Made by a program: the position numbers and the translations under genes
Part shown: positions 5,971 through 10,500 of the stretch, one piece after another
Layout: each line of letters starts with the position of its first letter
How positions within the stretch are numbered: the stretch's first letter is position 1
The notes under the pieces: model-generated
What the model saw: the letters and a program-made list of their open reading frames with translations, nothing else
What the model was told of the DNA's origin: nothing
Database searches by the model: none
From: UBA6176 sp032119375
GTDB lineage: Bacteria; Verrucomicrobiota; Verrucomicrobiia; Limisphaerales; UBA9464
Length of the DNA stretch: 10,500 nucleotides
Direction: 5' to 3'
Assembly (NCBI GenBank): GCA_964430505.1
Contig: CAYSGH010000126.1
Location: forward strand, 1 to 10,500

Positions 5971-8907
5971 ATGGGTGCAGCGTTTCCCGTCATGCGTCGC
6001 CTTGCCGTCATTCCATGGGTTGCCCTCCTCCTCGGGGCGGTTTGTTTCCGCATGGGGGCGGCCGTCACGCCGCCTCCGGACGCCGACCAGCACTGGGCCT
6101 TCCAAGCGCTTCGCGCGGCAACGCCCCCCGCCGTCTCCAACGTCGGATGGTGCCGCAACGAGCTCGATCGCTTCGTCCTCCGGCGCATGGAGGCCGAGGG
6201 GATCGCGCCGCCAGCGCCCGCCGACGCACGCACTTTCCTGCGTCGGCTGTGCCTCGACCTCGTTGGCCTGCCCCCCACGTTCGACGAGGTCCGCGCCTTC
6301 GAGACGCACTGGGCACGCGACCCGGACGCGGCCGTGGCCTTGGCAGCGGACCGCCTGCTGGCCGACCCGCGCCACGGCGAGCGCTGGGGACGGCATTGGC
6401 TCGACCTGGCGCGCTACTCGGACACCAAGGGCTACGTCTATGCCCGGGAGGAATCCAAGTTCGTCCAGGCCGTGGCCTACCGCGACTGGGTGGTGAACGC
6501 GATCAACCGCGACCTTCCCTACGATCGGTTCATCCAGCTCCAGGTCGCCGCCGACCAGCTCGTCCCGCCCGGCTCGCCGGACCTCGCGGCCATGGGCTTC
6601 CTCACCTTGGGCCGCCGCTTCCTGGGCGTGACCCATGACATCATCGACGACCGCATCGACGTCGTGTGCCGGACCACCCTCGGCCTCACCGTGTCGTGCG
6701 CGCGGTGCCACGACCACAAGTACGACCCCATCCCCACGGCCGACTATTACTCGTTGTACGGCGTGTTCGCGGCCTCGGCCGACGTGGCGGTCCCGTTGCA
6801 ACCGAGCGACGACGCCGAGCTGGCCAAGCGACGCAAGGCCTACGCCGACGCCCATGCCAAGCGCCGCGCCGAGGCCGAGGCCCGCCTCGCCACCCGCGTC
6901 GAGGACTACCTCCGCGCCCAGCTTTCGCTGAAGGACTACCCCGAGGAGGGCTTCGACCAAATCCTCACCGACGCCGACATCATCCCGCATTCGGTGCGGC
7001 GGTGGCGGGATTGGCTGGCGCGGCCGGGGCCGGTCCAAGCGCGGGTGTTTGGGCCGTGGCTGGCCGTGGCGGCGCTGGAGGCGGCGGACGGGGACGGCTT
7101 CGAGACGGCCGCGCGCGCGGCGATCGCGGCGCGAGCTTCCGGGGCAACCGTCAACCCCATGATCGAGGCGGCCCTGAAGCCCCCGTTGCGCGGCAAGGGC
7201 GACGTCGCGGCCGCCTATGGCAAGGTCTTCCGGGAGGCCCATGAGCGCCGCAACGCCACGAATGCCCCGCCCGCCCTGGCCGAGCTGGTGGCGTTCCTGC
7301 GCGATCCGTTGGCCCCCGCGCGCATCCCCGACGGCGACCTCGTCAACATCGAGTACTACGTGCCCACGCCGGTGACGGAGGAGCTGGGCAAGCTCCAGGG
7401 CGACATCGACCGCCGCCTGTTCGACATGGGCCTGCCTGTGGCGGTCGCGTCCGTGGACAAGCCCGACATCACCCTGCCGCGGGTGTTCCGGCGCGGCAGC
7501 CCGTCGCAGCCCGGAGCGGAGGTGCCGCGCCAGTTCCTTCGGGTGTTGTCGCGTGGAAACCGCGCGCCGTTCACGCAAGGGAGCGGCCGACTGGAGCTGG
7601 CCCGCGCGATCACGGACCCGTCGAACGCCCTCGCGCTGCGGACGATCGTGAACCGCGTGTGGCAACATCACTTCGGGACGGGGCTGGTGCCGACGTCGAG
7701 CGACCTGGGCCTGCGGGCGGGGCTGCCGAGTCATCCGGAGCTGCTGGAATGGCTCGCAGGGCGGTTCCTCGCGGAGGGCCGGAGCCTCAAGGCGCTGCAC
7801 CGGCTCATCGTGTGCAGCGCGGCCTACCGTGCGACCGGCATGGGCGGGCATCCATCGGACCCGGCCCGGCGGTTGTTGTCGGCGTTTCCGAGGCAACGGC
7901 TGTCGTTCGAGATGCTGCGCGACTCCATGCTGGCGGCGAGCGGCGAGCTGGACGGGCGGATGGGCGGCACGACGCAGCCGTTGCTCGACGCCCAGAGCCG
8001 GCGCCGGACGTTGTATGCGTTCGTGGACCGCCAGTTCCTGCCGGGCGTCCTGCGCACGTTCGACTTCGCGAACCCGGACCTGCACGTGTCGGTGCGCCAC
8101 GAGACGACGGTGCCGCAGCAGGGGTTGTTTTTCCTCAACGGCCCGTTCGCCGCGCAACGGGCGCGGGCGCTCGCGTCGCGAACCCGCGCCTTGCCGCCCG
8201 CGACCCGCGTGGCGGCGTTGCACCAAGCGTTGTTCCAGCGCGAGCCCACGACCGCCGAGACGTCGGCCGCGCTGCGCTTCATCCAGTCCGCCGAGGCCGG
8301 CGAGCCGCCCGAGCCGGAGCCGTGGAAGCCCGGCGCGTGGTCGCAGGGCACCGGCGAGGTGGACGTCGCGTCGGGGTCGGTGCGCGGCTACAAGCCGTTG
8401 CCCCGCTTCACCGGGGCCGCATGGCAAGGGGCCGAGGCGTGGCCCGGCGGCGACACCGGCTGGGCGCGCCTCACCGCCGACGGCGGCCATCCGGGCAACA
8501 CCCGCGCCCACGCCGTCGTCCGGCGCTGGACCGCCCCGGCGGACCTGCGCGTCACCATCGAGGGCACGCTCCGCCACGAGGTGGCGGAGGGCGACGGCGT
8601 GCGCGGCTTCGTCCTCGCCCCGCGCGTGGGAATGGTGGCCAGCAACGCCGTCCACAAGGCCTCCGTGGTGATGACGGCGGGCCCGCTCGACGTGCGGGTG
8701 GGAGAGTCGATCGACTTCGTCGTGGACATCCGCGACGGGCTGAACTCGGACCAGTTCCTGTGGGCTCCCGTGGTCGTCGCCGGCGAACGCCGATGGGACG
8801 CCGCCCAGGAGTTCTCCGGGCCGCCAACCACAGACGAGCGATTGCGTCCGTGGGAGCAATACACCCAGGTGCTCCTGCTCTCGAACGAGATGGCCTTCGC
8901 CGATTGA
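5971..8907 (+). CDS. Exported DUF1549-DUF1553 (PSCyt2/PSD1) protein with CxxCH motif
   Basis: A 978-residue protein of a family abundant in Planctomycetota and Verrucomicrobiota, with no established biochemical role. A signal peptide lies at about 1-30 (RRLAVIPWVALLLGAVCFRMGAA); its cysteine lacks a proper lipobox. DUF1549 spans roughly 40-265, with NELDRFVLRRMEAEG from residue 63, the LRRLCLDLVGLPPTFDEV segment, GERWGRHWLDLARYSDT from 136, and VSCARCHDHKYDPI with CxxCH at 243-247. A charged, helical middle region follows (about 265-520). DUF1553 spans about 525-775, with RLELARAITDPSNAL, NRVWQHHFGTGLV, RRTLYAFVDRQFLPG (677 on) and VPQQGLFFLNGPF (714-726). A C-terminal module (785-978) begins WKPGAW and ends in LNSDQFLWAPVVVAG plus a tail. 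The N-terminal cytochrome-like PSCyt1 domain of longer relatives is absent. The start at 5971 is set by GGGAG. The DUF1501 gene follows after 70 bp, the usual pairing, so an operon is likely. CxxCH could bind c-type haem, but this is unproven. Confidence 0.93.
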   Translation: MGAAFPVMRRLAVIPWVALLLGAVCFRMGAAVTPPPDADQHWAFQALRAATPPAVSNVGWCRNELDRFVLRRMEAEGIAPPAPADARTFLRRLCLDLVGLPPTFDEVRAFETHWARDPDAAVALAADRLLADPRHGERWGRHWLDLARYSDTKGYVYAREESKFVQAVAYRDWVVNAINRDLPYDRFIQLQVAADQLVPPGSPDLAAMGFLTLGRRFLGVTHDIIDDRIDVVCRTTLGLTVSCARCHDHKYDPIPTADYYSLYGVFAASADVAVPLQPSDDAELAKRRKAYADAHAKRRAEAEARLATRVEDYLRAQLSLKDYPEEGFDQILTDADIIPHSVRRWRDWLARPGPVQARVFGPWLAVAALEAADGDGFETAARAAIAARASGATVNPMIEAALKPPLRGKGDVAAAYGKVFREAHERRNATNAPPALAELVAFLRDPLAPARIPDGDLVNIEYYVPTPVTEELGKLQGDIDRRLFDMGLPVAVASVDKPDITLPRVFRRGSPSQPGAEVPRQFLRVLSRGNRAPFTQGSGRLELARAITDPSNALALRTIVNRVWQHHFGTGLVPTSSDLGLRAGLPSHPELLEWLAGRFLAEGRSLKALHRLIVCSAAYRATGMGGHPSDPARRLLSAFPRQRLSFEMLRDSMLAASGELDGRMGGTTQPLLDAQSRRRTLYAFVDRQFLPGVLRTFDFANPDLHVSVRHETTVPQQGLFFLNGPFAAQRARALASRTRALPPATRVAALHQALFQREPTTAETSAALRFIQSAEAGEPPEPEPWKPGAWSQGTGEVDVASGSVRGYKPLPRFTGAAWQGAEAWPGGDTGWARLTADGGHPGNTRAHAVVRRWTAPADLRVTIEGTLRHEVAEGDGVRGFVLAPRVGMVASNAVHKASVVMTAGPLDVRVGESIDFVVDIRDGLNSDQFLWAPVVVAGERRWDAAQEFSGPPTTDERLRPWEQYTQVLLLSNEMAFAD

Positions 8908-8977
8908 ACCCCCACCCGCCGCCAGGTCCACCGGCTTCAACGCACCGCTTCTCGAAAACCCCAACCCCACGAACGCC

Positions 8978-10390
8978 ATGATGCCACGACCCACCCGACG
9001 CGACTTCCTCCGCCTGTCCGGCATGGGGCTGGGGGCGATGTCCCTCGGCCTCCTGGATCCCACGTTGGCGTCGGCGCGGTCTGCGGACGTGGCCGCCTCG
9101 CCCTTGTCGGCGCGGCCCTCGCATTTCCGGCCGCGCGCGCGGCGCGTCGTGCACTTCTTCCTCAACGGCGGGCCGTCGCACGTGGACACGTTCGATCCCA
9201 AGCCGGCGCTGGCTCGCCATGCGGGGAAGGTGTTGCCGGCCGGCAACCTGCGCACGGAACGCAAGACCGGGACGGCGTTCCCGTCGCCGTTCGCCTTCAA
9301 GCCACGGGGCCGAAGCGGCCTGGAGATCAGCGACGCCTTCGAGCGGACGGCGGCGCACGCGGACGACATCGCGGTCATCCGCTCCATGTACGCCCACGTG
9401 CCCAACCACGAGCCCTCGCTGATGCTGATGAACTGCGGCGACAACGTGCAGGTGCGGCCGTCGTTCGGGGCCTGGACGCTGTACGGGCTGGGGACGGAGA
9501 ACGCGAACCTGCCGGGATTCGTGGCGTTGTGCCCGGGCGGCATGCCCATCAAGGACGCGGAGAACTGGCAGTCCGCGTTCCTCCCGGGCGTGTTCCAGGG
9601 GACGTTCGTGGACCCGCAGCACCGGGACGTGAGCAAGCTGATCGAGCACATCCGCAGCCCCCACGCCGCAACGTCGGTGCAACGCCGTCAACTGGACCTG
9701 TTGCACGAGCTGAACGCCGCCCACGCGGCCGCCCGGGGCAACGACCCCCGTCTCGAGGCGCGCATCGAGTCCTTCGAGCTCGCCTTCCGCATGCAACTGG
9801 AGGCCACCGACGCCTTCGACCTGTCGCGCGAGCCCGCACACGTGCGCGCCGCCTACGGGGACACCGTGCACGGCCGGCAGACGCTGATCGCCCGGCGCCT
9901 TCTGGAGCGCGGCGTGCGCGTCGTCCAGTTGTGGCACGGGGCCGGGCAACCGTGGGACCACCACGACAACATCGAGGGCAACCTCCGCAAGCACGCCGGC
10001 GAGATCGACGGGCCCATCGCGACGTTCATCCAGGACCTCAAGCAACGCGGGCTCTTCGAGGACACGCTCATCCTGTTCGGGGGCGAGTTCGGGCGCACGC
10101 CCACCGTGGAGCTGGGCGACAGCGGCAAGTCCAAGCTCGGGCGCGACCACAACCACTACGGCTTCTCCGTGTGGCTGGCCGGCGGCGGCGTCCGCGGCGG
10201 GGTCGCCCACGGGGCCACCGACGAGTTCGGGTTCAAGGCCGAGCAAAGCCCCACGTCCGTCCACGACCTCCACGCCACGATGCTTCACCTCCTGGGGCTG
10301 GACCACGAGCGCCTCACGTTCCGCCACGCCGGACGCGACTTCCGCCTCACGGATGTCGCCGGCGAGGTCGTGCGCCCCATCCTGGCCTGA
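8978..10390 (+). CDS. DUF1501 protein, Tat-exported, alkaline phosphatase/sulfatase-like fold
   Basis: A 470-residue, full-length DUF1501 protein. The N-terminus is a twin-arginine signal (TRRDFLRLSG, residues 6-15) with a hydrophobic stretch and a probable cut after ASA at residue 33; export of a folded, perhaps cofactor-bearing protein is implied. Family motifs are in order: VVHFFLNGGPSHVDTFDPKP (57-76), SMYAHVPNHEPS, the LWHGAGQPWDHHDN segment (318-331), GEFGRTP (369-375) and LGRDHNHYGFSVWLAGGG (from 387). The Asp/His residues in these motifs lie where metal ligands fall in the alkaline phosphatase/sulfatase superfamily, so a metal-dependent hydrolase is plausible, but no substrate is known. 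ATG codons at 8978 and 8981 are both possible, and neither has a recognisable Shine-Dalgarno. It follows the DUF1549/DUF1553 gene by 70 bp without a visible terminator, and probably shares its transcript. The pair is thought to act together outside the cytoplasm; that is inference from conserved gene order. Confidence 0.94.
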   Translation: MMPRPTRRDFLRLSGMGLGAMSLGLLDPTLASARSADVAASPLSARPSHFRPRARRVVHFFLNGGPSHVDTFDPKPALARHAGKVLPAGNLRTERKTGTAFPSPFAFKPRGRSGLEISDAFERTAAHADDIAVIRSMYAHVPNHEPSLMLMNCGDNVQVRPSFGAWTLYGLGTENANLPGFVALCPGGMPIKDAENWQSAFLPGVFQGTFVDPQHRDVSKLIEHIRSPHAATSVQRRQLDLLHELNAAHAAARGNDPRLEARIESFELAFRMQLEATDAFDLSREPAHVRAAYGDTVHGRQTLIARRLLERGVRVVQLWHGAGQPWDHHDNIEGNLRKHAGEIDGPIATFIQDLKQRGLFEDTLILFGGEFGRTPTVELGDSGKSKLGRDHNHYGFSVWLAGGGVRGGVAHGATDEFGFKAEQSPTSVHDLHATMLHLLGLDHERLTFRHAGRDFRLTDVAGEVVRPILA

Positions 10391-10430
10391 ATCGCGAGAT
10401 CCGCAGGGAGGCCAAGGGTTCGCCGCCCCC

Positions 10431-10451
10431 TTCATCCTTCATCCTTCACCC
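10431..10451 (+). repeat. Short tandem repeat, 7-bp unit, three copies
   Basis: Two perfect copies of TTCATCC are followed by TTCACCC (one mismatch), 40 bases after the DUF1501 stop codon. The tract is pyrimidine-rich on this strand. Its role is unknown; slippage-prone tracts of this kind occur in intergenic DNA. Confidence 0.7.
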
Positions 10452-10478
10452 TAGAAACGGCCGTTGGGCAGTCTGTAG

Positions 10479-10498
10479 GCCGCGTGCCCTCACGCGGC
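10479..10498. repeat. Perfect hairpin (8-bp stem, 4-nt loop): terminator or dispersed palindromic repeat
   Basis: GCCGCGTG and CACGCGGC flank the loop CCCT. The element is 89 bp after the DUF1501 stop, at the very edge of the window, so the following bases cannot be checked for a T-run. It may be the operon's terminator or the first part of a REP-like palindromic element. With only one copy in the window the choice cannot be made. Confidence 0.6.
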
Positions 10499-10500
10499 GA

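Noticed and set aside
5992..6072. Lipoprotein signal in the DUF1549/DUF1553 protein (LLLGAVC).
   Set aside because: The residue before the cysteine is Val, not the small residue required by the lipobox. A standard signal-peptidase I site near GAA fits better.
5977..6638. Possible plus-strand gene from 5634 to 6638 in another frame, and a minus-strand one from 5577 to 6278.
   Set aside because: Both overlap the DUF1549 coding region or the large gene's N-terminus, are Arg/Pro/Ser-rich, and have no recognisable motif.
8908..8977. Terminator or small gene between the DUF1549/DUF1553 and DUF1501 genes.
   Set aside because: The 70 bp show no stable inverted repeat with a T-run and no open frame of interest. 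Read-through is more likely.
5620..9651. The minus-strand frame of the large gene stays open for about 4 kb more, antisense to both plus-strand genes.
   Set aside because: The translation upstream of 5619 is low-complexity Arg/Gly/Ala/His-rich text with no recognisable domain. It lies opposite two well-supported genes, and absence of stops is expected in a frame antisense to very GC-rich codons. The protein-like signal, ribosome binding site and signal region start at or after 5619.
1..10500. tRNA/rRNA genes, CRISPR arrays, insertion sequences.
   Set aside because: No clover-leaf-like or rRNA-like sequence, no regularly spaced short repeats, and no transposase or terminal inverted repeats were seen on reading both strands; a covariance-model or IS search was not possible.

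Overview
The window is very GC-rich and carries four protein-coding genes in two divergent pairs. The gene families point to the Planctomycetota-Verrucomicrobiota (PVC) group, most likely Verrucomicrobiota. The evidence is a DUF1549/DUF1553 gene followed by a DUF1501 gene, a pairing that is greatly expanded in those phyla. Beside it lies a large exported protein built from LamG, autotransporter-type beta-strand, MBG and tail-collar modules. This assignment is inferred from family distribution, since there is no rRNA or other phylogenetic marker here.

Left part, minus strand (1-5619). A 1774-residue exported mosaic protein is read leftward from 5619. After the signal region it has four tandem LamG-type units of about 220 residues, three autotransporter-associated beta-strand repeats, a glycine-rich beta stretch, two MBG-type repeats, a 'YQGRL'-like domain and a C-terminal phage tail-collar-like domain with three His-x-His motifs. 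Its stop codon overlaps, as ATGA, the start of a second exported protein that runs off the left edge of the window. That second protein begins, right after its signal peptide, with another 'YQGRL' domain. The two therefore look like a translationally coupled pair of cell-surface or secreted fibre-like proteins.

Middle (5620-5970). A 351-bp divergent intergenic region separates the pairs and presumably holds promoters for both directions. One AT-richer patch stands out, but no promoter can be assigned with confidence.

Right part, plus strand (5971-10390). A 978-residue exported DUF1549-DUF1553 protein with a CxxCH motif is followed after 70 bp by a 470-residue DUF1501 protein with a Tat-type signal peptide. 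These two probably form one transcription unit. DUF1501 belongs to the alkaline phosphatase/sulfatase-like fold, and the biochemical role of the pair is not established.

Right edge (10391-10500). This non-coding tail holds a 7-bp tandem repeat (three copies) and a perfect 8-bp-stem hairpin near the boundary. The hairpin could be a terminator or part of a dispersed palindromic repeat. No RNA genes, CRISPR arrays, insertion sequences or integrase genes were seen. The most unusual object is the LamG/beta-repeat/MBG/tail-collar protein and its ATGA-coupled partner; the DUF1549/DUF1553-DUF1501 pair is typical of the group.
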